NCBI RefSeq assembly: GCF_900101265.1 | Contig: NZ_FMZS01000002.1 | Span: 62,001-126,000 of the forward strand | Source: Massilia sp. PDC64 | GTDB taxonomy: Bacteria > Pseudomonadota > Gammaproteobacteria > Burkholderiales > Burkholderiaceae_D | DNA length: 64,000 nt | Direction of reading: 5' to 3' | Shown here: positions 40,279-49,048 of the stretch, one piece after another | How positions within the stretch are numbered: the stretch's first letter is position 1 | How the letters are laid out: the number at the start of each line of letters is the position of its first letter | Notes under the pieces: model-generated | Told to the model about the DNA's origin: nothing | Databases searched by the model: none | What the model saw: only the letters and a program-made list of their open reading frames with translations | Program-made: the position numbers and the translations under genes

Positions 40279-43200
40279 CTATCGGTCCTTGCTGGCTGGG
40301 CTGGCGGCGCCAGTGATGACGCCCCGCGCGACGTCGGCCGGCCCGGTCGGTCGCGCTTTTCCCGTCTGCACGTCGGTCAGGTAGCCGATGGGGCGAGCCG
40401 CGGCGCTGGCCGGCACGCCCACCGTCAGCGAGATCAAGCTAGCGACGTCACGCACGGTCTTCGTCGCCGAGCCGTTGCCGGCGGCCAGCTTGTAGACGTC
40501 GGACGGCACGCTGACCGCGCTTTCGATCATGCTGATCGCGGGCGCCGTGCTGATCCTGTCGTCGTACGGCTTGCTGTTGAAGGTGTTGGCGGCCGCATTG
40601 ATGGTCTGACCCACGACCGGCACCAGGGCGGTACCGGCACGCAGCGTGCCCCAGCCGAACGTCTGGGCGATCCAGTCGTCCAGATAGCTACCGTTCTTGT
40701 CCTCGTCGTCCGGACCGCCCCGAAACGCCAACGCGATGGCCTGCGCCACCCACGCCGGCGCGAGGAAGCCGAATAACAGGATGTACAGGCCGCGCCCGGC
40801 GCCCTTGCGCAGGCCGACATCCTGCGCGACCTTGGCGAATTCAGTGCCCAAGATATTGGCTTGCATGTTGAAGTAGCCGGCGAACTGGCTGAACATCCTG
40901 ACGAACGCGTTGCCGGTCTCGATGCGGCTGATGTCCTCGGGCAGGGTGCTGCCCTGGGTCTCGCGCACCGCGGAGTCAGCCAAGCGCCGCGCGTACAGCT
41001 GCAGCTCTTCCTGGCTCATGCCGGCCGGCGCCGTCTCCATCGCCTGGTTGTAGGCGCCGTGCCAGATGATTGGTCCCATGACGTTGTCGACTGCCGACTG
41101 CAGGAAGTAGGTGTGCTTCTGCGTCCAGGCCACCGCACGCTGGTACACGTTCGGGCTCAGCAGGATGTCGTTGATGGCGTCCGTCATGGCGCCGACCTCG
41201 TTTTCCATCCGGTTTGCCATGTACGGCGAGGCCTCAGCTACGAAGTGGGCCATCTGCTTGGGCGAGCGGATGAAGTCGACAGCAGCGCTGGCCAGGTAGG
41301 AGGGCTTCACGCGCAGCGCGGCGATCGAGAAACCGGTGATCTGCTGTGCCGTGTTCGACACGTTGGCGAACATCGCCGCCATGCCCGCGCGGGAGCGCAC
41401 CACCGAGAAAAAACGCATCAGACCATTCGACCCGGACACCTGCGTCTCGACCTGCTGGCGCGCTGCGCGGTTCAGCCAAGGGATCAGCAGCCCGTCGTAG
41501 GCTGCCGGGTCGATGCGATGCAGTGCGTCCGCCACTGTGCCGCTACCGAGAATGCGGCGCACGTCGCGCACGGGACCTTCCAGATGTGAGAAGAGCAGCA
41601 CCTTGTCGATGTGCTGCGACAGCAGGCGCAGGTCTAGCAGGAGCGGACGGTTGTATTCGACACGGGCCTTCGTGAAACCCTTGCTGGTGCTCGGCAAGAC
41701 GTTCATCAGGGTGGCGTTCTCGTCTTCCATGATGCCGCGCGTGCGCGCGTCGGCGACGATCCGGGAATCGGCGATCGCCGGTACGTAGCCGCCCGCGTAC
41801 CGCCCCCACGGCGTGTCGAACGCGTCCGCCGTCACCTCGTCGAAGTAGCGGCCGAACACCTCGCGATGCGCCTTCTGAGCCATCGGCTTCATCTCGTCGA
41901 GCAGGTTCCACACGCCCTGGGCAAAGTCGAAGTCCTTCTTGGTCAGGGTGCCTTCGTTGATCATGCGGGTGACGAACGCATCCCAGCGGCTGGTGTCCAG
42001 TTCGCCGTTCTCCATCACCTGGCCCCAGCCGCGGCCGAGCAGGAGCTTTTTCTTGTTGCCCGCGTTCCCGGTGTGCAGGATGGCATGCAGCAGCTCGACC
42101 TTGCCCATGCCGCCCTGGTCGTAGCCGAACGTGTAGCCCAGCTCGGGCGCGGCAATCTTCACGGGCTTGAGCGTCGGCGCGACGGCGTCGAGCAGGTCTC
42201 GGTATTTCTTCAGGTACCGGGCTTTGTCAGCGCGGTACGCGTCGGCCGGATCCTTGACCGTGTTCCAGATGAACCGGCGGAACGGCCCCATGTTCGTGCC
42301 GGCGCCGTCTTTCGCATCGGCCCAGGCCTCCACGCGGCGCAGCGCAGCACGCAGCGATTGCAGCTTCGACAGATTCACTTCGCCGGGCGTGATGGCGTGG
42401 CCCTCGCCGGGGGCAGTCTCCGGGACGCCGATCTCTTCCAGCCGGGCGCGCAGCTGGTCCTGGATGTCCTGCCGGTCCAGCAGGTCGCCGTCGACCTCCA
42501 TCTGGCGTGAGCGCTTGGCCAGGTACCAAAGCGATTCGACCTCGTCGCGCAGGCCGCGCAGCTGCTCCACCGTCATCTCTCTGTACGGGCGGGCATTCTC
42601 CGTGGCGGCGTCGATGCGCTCGCGCAGGACGGTCGCCATGGCCGGGTCGTGCGCCTGGACCTTCTCCAGGTATTCGGTCGCGGACGCGCCGCGCGTCCCG
42701 ATGCCGAACTCAGCCAGGATGGCGCGGGTGGCCATCACCATGTCCAGGTCGCGGGTCTTCGACACTTTCTCGTTGCTTCCGCGCGTGATCGTACCGAAGC
42801 GGTCCACGATCTTCTCGACGTCGTTGCGCGCGTCCAGCGCCGCCTTCGCTGCATAGGTGTTGATCAGCTGGGTCTGCTTCTCGGCGGCCGCAGTCTGGAT
42901 GTCGCCCTTCTTGAACGCGGCGTCGGCGGCCTTGCCGGCGCGCGCGGCCGCGCGGGTGAACTTGTCGGGGCGAAGCTGGTTGACCGGCGTTCGTGCCACG
43001 ATCTGCTCGGCGTACATCTTCGCCGCCTTGGCGAGTACGGCCGGTTTGCCGGCGGCCTTGGCCAACGCGTTCATTTCAGTGGCGACGAAGCGCGCATGCG
43101 CGTTCGAATAGACCGCCTCGTCGACGGCGCGTGCCAGTGCCTGCTCGTCCACCAGGTCGCCGTGGCGTTCCAGCATGCGCTGGTCGGTCAGGCGCGAGAT

Positions 43201-46200
43201 TTCCTCGGCCGGCTTCTCGGTCGCCAGCAGTTCCCGCACGAGCTGGTCGCCGGAATCGAAGTCGAACAGCTCGGCCACCACATCGGGCGTAAGCCCACCC
43301 TCAGCGGTGACGAGCCCGCGCTTGCCCGGCGGCAGGTATCGCCAGGGAGCGGCTGGGCCGTCGCCGTACATTTCCTTCAGCGCCTCCAGGTTCAGCTTCG
43401 TGCCGTTCAGGCCCGCGTCTTCCAAAATGCGGCGCTGGGTGCGGTTGCGGTCGGCGTCAGGCAGTTCACCGTGCGTCAGGAACCGGCGCGCCACGTTGAT
43501 GGGCTTGGCCATCACTTCCGCGCCGACCTCGTCCCGGATCGCCTTGCGCTTCGCAGCGGCGTCGCGCTGCAGGCGGGCCAGTTCCTTCGCCTTGGCGTTC
43601 GATAGCCACTTCATGTCGTGCAGGGCGCGCGTCTCGAGCTCGCGGGTGGCCTTCTCGGTGGCGCCGATGCTCAGCGAGCGGTAGGCGGTCCATTCTTCGT
43701 CGGTCATGAATTCCGGCTTGGTGCCGAACATTCCGGCCAATCCGGCTTCCTGCTCGGCCTGGCTGATCGCCTCGGTGCTGGCCAGCATGCGGCCGAACAC
43801 GCCGCGCACTTCAGGTGAGAGCTCAACGTCCAGCGCGGTCAGGGTGCGGTACACGTTGACCAGCCAGCTGCGGAAGCGCGCGAACACCCCGCGCAGTTCG
43901 GCCGCCGGTGCGCTGCCTTCGAACAGATACGCTTCGAAGCCGCGGGCAAACTGTTCGTGAAGAGGGCGCTTCTCTTCCATTTCCATGGTGTTCCAGGTGG
44001 CCAGGTCGGGCACGCCGAACCACGCCAGCGTCTTGGCCATGTCGTCCTTGACTTCCTGCGGGGCGTCCGGACGGTTCGCGATGTCGCTCATCACTTCCAG
44101 GAAGAAGTGGCCGGATTCGTGCAGGAAGGTGGAGAGGTCGGCACCGCGCAACAGGGTGATGATGCTCGGCGCCTCGGTAATGTCGTCGGCCAGTGCGATC
44201 GATCCGCGCGGGGCGTCTGGCTCAGTCCGGGTGTCGCGCGGCTGGTTGAGCACGGTGCTGGCTGGCCGGTACATCGCTTCGCCGATCTCATGGTCGGCGT
44301 TCTTGCCCTTGTTCTCGAGGAAGCCGAAGCGTTTGTAAAACTCGACCAGCCGCTTCTTGCTTCCGCCGAAGTCAGCCGACGGCGTCAGGGCGATCTTCTG
44401 GCCGCTCCGGTCGGCATACTCGACCAGCTGCTGCAGCGCCGCCGTGCCCCGGCCGTCCTCGCGCTCGTTGGGCGGCACGACGATCTTGGCCAGGGTGATG
44501 ACGCCCTTGCGCTCGCTGATGAAGTGGTCGATGCCGGCCGCGTCCCACGCCTGGCGCACTGATTCCAGACCCGTGGCGCCCTGGTCGAGCGTGCGGGGGC
44601 CGACCAGCCGTTCGGCCTGAACCTCCAGCGGGTACCGCTGCGCCATCTGTTCGGGCGTGACGCCCAGCCGCGCCGCTTGCACGGCGAAGAAGTTACTGAT
44701 CATGGCTGCATAGGCCTGGTTCACCTCGGGCGCGAACCGGTCGATGCTGTTCAGCTGTTCGAGGAAACCCGCCTCGACCTGCTTGCGCGAGGCCGTAAAG
44801 GCGTCGTCAGCCTGCTTAGCGGCCAGAGCGCGCGCGACCTCGTCGGCAAGTTCCTTGGCCGCGCCGCTCTGCAGGTACTCGGCGGCTGTCGTCTGGGTGA
44901 ATCCACCCGGCTCATCAGACAGGTGGGGAATGATCGACTGCGCCAGCTCGGGCCCGGCCATGTTCGCCATCAGGTCGGCCACCGGGATCCGGATGTCGGC
45001 GTTCGTGGTGGCGGCCTGCTGAAGCTGCGCGGCCACCGCCGGCACTGCCTGGGCGACCTGCTCGAGCATGCCCGAGTCGGCCAGCGCCTGCGGGGTAATC
45101 CAGACGGTATCGCGGCCGTCCTGCATCAGGGATTGGAAGAACGCCTGTGCGGTACTGGCGTCGCGCTCGCGTACCTTCGACGCGGCGGCCAGGGTGTTGA
45201 GCTGGTCCAGCGCGGTGCCGACGTCGGCCGCATGCTGCGCGTCCTGTGCGCGACCGTGCACGCGCGCCAAGCCGGCGTTGCCGCCTTCCATCAGCGCTGC
45301 CTGGGTGATGGTGGCCACCAGCGTCTGGTACGCAGCGTCCGGGCGTTCGGCGGCGTACTGGGCCCACGTCTTGTCCGGGTTGGCGATGGCGGTGTCGATC
45401 GCATCCTGGGCGAGGGTGGCGATCTGTTCCCCGGGCACCTCGCGCGCCAGCAGGCCTGTCAGGAAGTGGCCGGCGCCGGTCTTGCCCAGGTTCTTCACCA
45501 GGAACGACATCGGCAGCAGTTCGGTACCGACCTCGACGGCGCCTTCGCCGGCGGCGCCGACCAGTGCCTCTCCCGCGGTGGCGCCGCGCGCGCGGTACTT
45601 GCCGTACGCATCGGCCTCGGTCTGTAGCCCGATCGTGGCCAGCATCGGCGTCGGGCTGCGCGTGGCGAGCGACGCGAGCAGGCCGGGCACGGCGCGCACG
45701 GTGCTGGAGGCGCCGCCGTAGACCGCCTGCGCGGTGCTGCTCTGGAAGGCAGGGGTATAGATTTCTTGCTCGAACTGCAGCTGTCCGTACTTGCTGCGCG
45801 CGTCCGCGCTCACGGCGTCGAAGCCGAACAGGTCTGCCAGCTGCATGCGAATGCCCTGGCGCGCCATGTCGGCGCCGGTCACGAACGTCTTGAGCAGGCC
45901 TGACGTCACGCTGTAGGCCGACGGCTTCGGCCCGACGATGGGCCCGACGGTTGCTTCTGTGCTGGAAAGGTTCGCGACGTCGTCGTGCGCGATGCGTGCG
46001 TTGTCCGGATCGGAGAGGAACTTCGTGGTGCTCGGGAAGCGCGCGGCCAGGTCGTCGTAATCGTGTTGCTGGAGGGCGGCCTGGCGCTTCACATCGTCCG
46101 GATAGGCGCGCGCGGAATCGAGCGGTACGCCGGTGCGCTCGCTGGCGCGGCGCAGCTCCGCCTCGAAGTCTGGATTGGCGCCGATGGCGACCTGCATGGA

Positions 46201-46287
46201 AGCCTGGGCCGCGCGCGCCGGCGCCTGCTGCTGGTTCAGGTAGGCGGCGACGGCGCCGGCGGTATCGGGCTGGAGATCGTCAGGCAT
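40279..46287 (-). CDS. giant internal virion / ejection protein (2002 aa) with GNAT and HExxH motifs
   Basis: The size, position and helical content match the largest ejected core protein of podoviruses (T7 gp16-like). Residues 585-675 form a GNAT-like domain (ITLAKIVVPPNEREDGRGTA, then LVEFYKRFGFLE). HESGH at 723-727 in STFLHESGHFFLEV is a zinc-metalloprotease signature. Long coiled coils and hydrophobic stretches follow. After injection it probably helps form the trans-envelope channel; the enzymatic parts may act on host or virion proteins. No inner peptidoglycan hydrolase motif was seen here; the next gene has one. Confidence 0.82.
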   Translation of the reverse strand: MPDDLQPDTAGAVAAYLNQQQAPARAAQASMQVAIGANPDFEAELRRASERTGVPLDSARAYPDDVKRQAALQQHDYDDLAARFPSTTKFLSDPDNARIAHDDVANLSSTEATVGPIVGPKPSAYSVTSGLLKTFVTGADMARQGIRMQLADLFGFDAVSADARSKYGQLQFEQEIYTPAFQSSTAQAVYGGASSTVRAVPGLLASLATRSPTPMLATIGLQTEADAYGKYRARGATAGEALVGAAGEGAVEVGTELLPMSFLVKNLGKTGAGHFLTGLLAREVPGEQIATLAQDAIDTAIANPDKTWAQYAAERPDAAYQTLVATITQAALMEGGNAGLARVHGRAQDAQHAADVGTALDQLNTLAAASKVRERDASTAQAFFQSLMQDGRDTVWITPQALADSGMLEQVAQAVPAVAAQLQQAATTNADIRIPVADLMANMAGPELAQSIIPHLSDEPGGFTQTTAAEYLQSGAAKELADEVARALAAKQADDAFTASRKQVEAGFLEQLNSIDRFAPEVNQAYAAMISNFFAVQAARLGVTPEQMAQRYPLEVQAERLVGPRTLDQGATGLESVRQAWDAAGIDHFISERKGVITLAKIVVPPNEREDGRGTAALQQLVEYADRSGQKIALTPSADFGGSKKRLVEFYKRFGFLENKGKNADHEIGEAMYRPASTVLNQPRDTRTEPDAPRGSIALADDITEAPSIITLLRGADLSTFLHESGHFFLEVMSDIANRPDAPQEVKDDMAKTLAWFGVPDLATWNTMEMEEKRPLHEQFARGFEAYLFEGSAPAAELRGVFARFRSWLVNVYRTLTALDVELSPEVRGVFGRMLASTEAISQAEQEAGLAGMFGTKPEFMTDEEWTAYRSLSIGATEKATRELETRALHDMKWLSNAKAKELARLQRDAAAKRKAIRDEVGAEVMAKPINVARRFLTHGELPDADRNRTQRRILEDAGLNGTKLNLEALKEMYGDGPAAPWRYLPPGKRGLVTAEGGLTPDVVAELFDFDSGDQLVRELLATEKPAEEISRLTDQRMLERHGDLVDEQALARAVDEAVYSNAHARFVATEMNALAKAAGKPAVLAKAAKMYAEQIVARTPVNQLRPDKFTRAAARAGKAADAAFKKGDIQTAAAEKQTQLINTYAAKAALDARNDVEKIVDRFGTITRGSNEKVSKTRDLDMVMATRAILAEFGIGTRGASATEYLEKVQAHDPAMATVLRERIDAATENARPYREMTVEQLRGLRDEVESLWYLAKRSRQMEVDGDLLDRQDIQDQLRARLEEIGVPETAPGEGHAITPGEVNLSKLQSLRAALRRVEAWADAKDGAGTNMGPFRRFIWNTVKDPADAYRADKARYLKKYRDLLDAVAPTLKPVKIAAPELGYTFGYDQGGMGKVELLHAILHTGNAGNKKKLLLGRGWGQVMENGELDTSRWDAFVTRMINEGTLTKKDFDFAQGVWNLLDEMKPMAQKAHREVFGRYFDEVTADAFDTPWGRYAGGYVPAIADSRIVADARTRGIMEDENATLMNVLPSTSKGFTKARVEYNRPLLLDLRLLSQHIDKVLLFSHLEGPVRDVRRILGSGTVADALHRIDPAAYDGLLIPWLNRAARQQVETQVSGSNGLMRFFSVVRSRAGMAAMFANVSNTAQQITGFSIAALRVKPSYLASAAVDFIRSPKQMAHFVAEASPYMANRMENEVGAMTDAINDILLSPNVYQRAVAWTQKHTYFLQSAVDNVMGPIIWHGAYNQAMETAPAGMSQEELQLYARRLADSAVRETQGSTLPEDISRIETGNAFVRMFSQFAGYFNMQANILGTEFAKVAQDVGLRKGAGRGLYILLFGFLAPAWVAQAIALAFRGGPDDEDKNGSYLDDWIAQTFGWGTLRAGTALVPVVGQTINAAANTFNSKPYDDRISTAPAISMIESAVSVPSDVYKLAAGNGSATKTVRDVASLISLTVGVPASAAARPIGYLTDVQTGKARPTGPADVARGVITGAASPASKDR

Positions 46288-48483
46288 TTACTGTCCTTTC
46301 GCGATGGTGATTTTCCCGGCCTTGGCCTGGGAGGACTGGCGGAACGGTGCCGGCTGCGGCGGCAGCTGCTTGAGGCGGAAGTAGGCGCCCAGCAGGTCAG
46401 CGTCGGTCGGCTTGTCGATGCCGGCGCGTTTGAAGTCCGCCACCAGCGCGTCACGCGTGCCGCCGGGGATGTCGCTGGCCTGCATCGTCAGGAGGCGCTG
46501 GCTGCTGTTTCCGGTTTCGAACCCGAGGAACGAGGTGCGGAAGCTGACCGACTTGGCGAACAGGCCGTCGATATGCTTCTCGACTTCGGCGTCCGTCATC
46601 TGCTTGCCCGTCACCTTCTGCTGCGCGAGCATGCTGTCGGTCACAAACTTCTTGATCGCGCCCACGCGCGCTGCCTCGTCGCTGCCATCCTTCGGCGTCG
46701 GATCTATGCCCAGGCTCTGGAAGCGATCGCGCAGCGCGGTGTTCATCGCGGACATGTTGATTTCCTCGACCTTGTTCGTCGCCTTGTCCTGCGCGGCCGC
46801 GCGCTGGGCGCTGAAGTGCTTGAAGTCCGATTCTGACAGCTCGCCGCGCAGGTGGAAGAACTCGTCGTCGGACAGGCGGCGCAGCACGGTCGGATCGCTC
46901 AGTCGCTGGTACACGGCCGGGTTCGTGATGTCGTCGCCCTTCGCTACCTTCTGGGCGAAGGACAGCACGTTGTCGACCTTGTCGGCCGGGATCTGCGAGC
47001 GCACGGCGTAGGGCAGGGAGGAGAAGCGCCCGCCGTTCTGCATCAGGCCCTGCATCGCGACGCTGACGCGCTGGTCCTCGTCGGCCTTGATCGCCTTGCT
47101 CAGGTCCTCGAACTGCTGGGTAGCGCTGGCCAGGGCCAGCTTCAACACGCCGGCCGGCGGAGTTGCGCCGAACTTCGCTTCGACCTGGGCACGCACCTGG
47201 TCGTGCACCTCCAGCAACGTGGGCTTACGGGCGCCGGCGCCGCTGCCGAGCGCGGCCAGGTTCTTCGTCACGTAGTCCTGCGTCTCCTTCGGGGCGAACG
47301 ACAGCCAATTCGCGCCGTGTTCCTTGATCGCGGTGTCCACGTTCGCCGGCCCCCAGTTGTACGCGGCCCAGGCCTTTGCCGGGTCGCCCGCGTAATTCTT
47401 CACCAGCGCCTGCAGGTAGTCGCGCCCGACGCGCGTGCGCTCGGTATCGCTGTCGTCCTTCGCGGGCGTGACGCCGAAGCCTGGAGCGATTGCGGTCCCC
47501 GGCATGACCTGCATCGCGCCCTGCGCGCCCTTCGACGAGGTGATCAGGTTGCCGGCCGCGTCGCGTTCGCGGCCGCCGCTCTCGCTCTTCATGGTGATAT
47601 TGACCATGCGGCCAAGGTCCGTCGGGGTCGCGTTCGTGCGCGCGGCGGTGACGACGTTCGTTGCGATGCTGTCGGCCACGCGCTGGTAGGCATCCTTGTT
47701 GACCACCGCTCGCACTTTTAGCAAGTCGTCAGCAGTCATCTGGGCCTTATTCCGCTCGAGGTATTCAAGTGCATACGCTGGGTTGTCGCTTTGCAGGGCG
47801 GCGTCGATGACATTGGAATGGATCGCGCTGGTAGTTTCCTTGATCTTGGCCTCAGTGAGGTTGCCCGGCTCGCCGCTGATCTGACCGGCTTTCCATACAG
47901 CAGCCTGGGCGCTTTGGACGTTCTGGTCGATTGCCTTCTGGTCTTTCCAGGCCAGCTTCGCGGCGTCCATTGCAAGCTTGACCGTGCCTTGCTGGGTCTG
48001 GAGCCCGAAGGATCGGTATTCCTGTAAGACGTGGCCCTCGACCTCCCCGTTAAACTGCGTCGCAAGCTGGTTGGCGCGTTCGAGGAATAGTCGACGCTGA
48101 ACATCATTGCCGAGCTTTCCCGACAGCTCGTTGATTTTGTCCTGCATCTCCTCGCCGTAGCGTTGTGGCAGGGAGCGGCCCAGCGGGTCAGCGTCGAGTG
48201 CGGCGCTTCCTTTTTTCGACAGCAAGCCGTCTTGCGGATCGTAGGTCTGCTTTTGCTTGAACTGCACGAGCTGGTTCCACGAGTCGTCGGCACGGACCTG
48301 GTTGGCCATCATCTCGATGTCGCTGACGACGTTCGCGCCGACGGCGTTCGCGCGGACGGTGGCGTCGCCCATCTGCTGCAGCTGCTGCGGCGCGGCGTTC
48401 GCCGCCTGCGGGGCTGCGAAGCCGCCGCCAGGGGCGGACGATGGCGCGACGCCTGCGCCGTTGTAGGTTGGGACGGTAGGCAT
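46288..48483 (-). CDS. internal virion protein with lytic transglycosylase (SLT) domain
   Basis: The 731-residue protein is helical and Ala/Gln-rich, with a central SLT-type muramidase (about residues 292-400): MKSESGGRERDAAG (catalytic Glu301), then GAQGAMQVMPGTA and WAAYNWGP. In podoviruses such ejected proteins open the peptidoglycan during DNA entry. It is directly followed by the 2002-residue partner. In T7 this activity sits in gp16; here it is in the smaller protein. Confidence 0.85.
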   Translation of the reverse strand: MPTVPTYNGAGVAPSSAPGGGFAAPQAANAAPQQLQQMGDATVRANAVGANVVSDIEMMANQVRADDSWNQLVQFKQKQTYDPQDGLLSKKGSAALDADPLGRSLPQRYGEEMQDKINELSGKLGNDVQRRLFLERANQLATQFNGEVEGHVLQEYRSFGLQTQQGTVKLAMDAAKLAWKDQKAIDQNVQSAQAAVWKAGQISGEPGNLTEAKIKETTSAIHSNVIDAALQSDNPAYALEYLERNKAQMTADDLLKVRAVVNKDAYQRVADSIATNVVTAARTNATPTDLGRMVNITMKSESGGRERDAAGNLITSSKGAQGAMQVMPGTAIAPGFGVTPAKDDSDTERTRVGRDYLQALVKNYAGDPAKAWAAYNWGPANVDTAIKEHGANWLSFAPKETQDYVTKNLAALGSGAGARKPTLLEVHDQVRAQVEAKFGATPPAGVLKLALASATQQFEDLSKAIKADEDQRVSVAMQGLMQNGGRFSSLPYAVRSQIPADKVDNVLSFAQKVAKGDDITNPAVYQRLSDPTVLRRLSDDEFFHLRGELSESDFKHFSAQRAAAQDKATNKVEEINMSAMNTALRDRFQSLGIDPTPKDGSDEAARVGAIKKFVTDSMLAQQKVTGKQMTDAEVEKHIDGLFAKSVSFRTSFLGFETGNSSQRLLTMQASDIPGGTRDALVADFKRAGIDKPTDADLLGAYFRLKQLPPQPAPFRQSSQAKAGKITIAKGQ

Positions 48484-48486
48484 GGA

Positions 48487-49038
48487 TCAGGCTCCCTTCG
48501 AGGTGTTGAAGACGCCGGCCTTGTTGAGCGTGTACCAGCTGCTGGCCACCTGCGTGGCGCCGCCCAGCAGGGACGTGAAGCCGGCCATGCCAGGGCTGAT
48601 CGAGTCGGCGCTTGCGCGCTTGGTCAGTGCCTCGTTCGTGAAGTTCGTCGCCTGCATGCGCTGGCCCCATGCTGCGCGCACGGCGTTGGCGGTGATGGTG
48701 TTGATGTCCTCTTCCTTCTGGATGTCCGTCGACGTCAGCGTCTCGGCCGCGCTTCCGACGCCGAGGTCCACGCCGTTGGCGGCGAGCGCCGCGCGTTGGG
48801 CGCCCTTTACCTGGCCGGCGCGCATGGTGACGGCGGCCACCTGGGCGTTGCCGCGCGCGAGTTCCTGCTGGGCGGCCAGCTCCGACTGCCCGGCATTGAT
48901 GTCTGCGATGGCGGCGGCGCCTCGCGCGCTGATCTGCTGCGAGCGTGCGCCGTAAAAGCTACCGATCGCGGACGCCGCGGCGCCTGCCGCCTGACCGGCT
49001 AGCAAGGTCTGGCCGATGGTTCCTGCTGCGATTCCCAT
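48487..49038 (-). CDS. internal virion protein, gp14-like
   Basis: The 183-residue protein is small, Ala/Gln-rich and has an N-terminal hydrophobic segment (TIGQTLLAGQAAGAAASAIG), like T7 gp14, the first core protein to be ejected. It precedes the SLT and giant proteins in the order expected for an ejectosome. Confidence 0.65.
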   Translation of the reverse strand: MGIAAGTIGQTLLAGQAAGAAASAIGSFYGARSQQISARGAAAIADINAGQSELAAQQELARGNAQVAAVTMRAGQVKGAQRAALAANGVDLGVGSAAETLTSTDIQKEEDINTITANAVRAAWGQRMQATNFTNEALTKRASADSISPGMAGFTSLLGGATQVASSWYTLNKAGVFNTSKGA

Positions 49039-49048
49039 GGGGGTTCTC

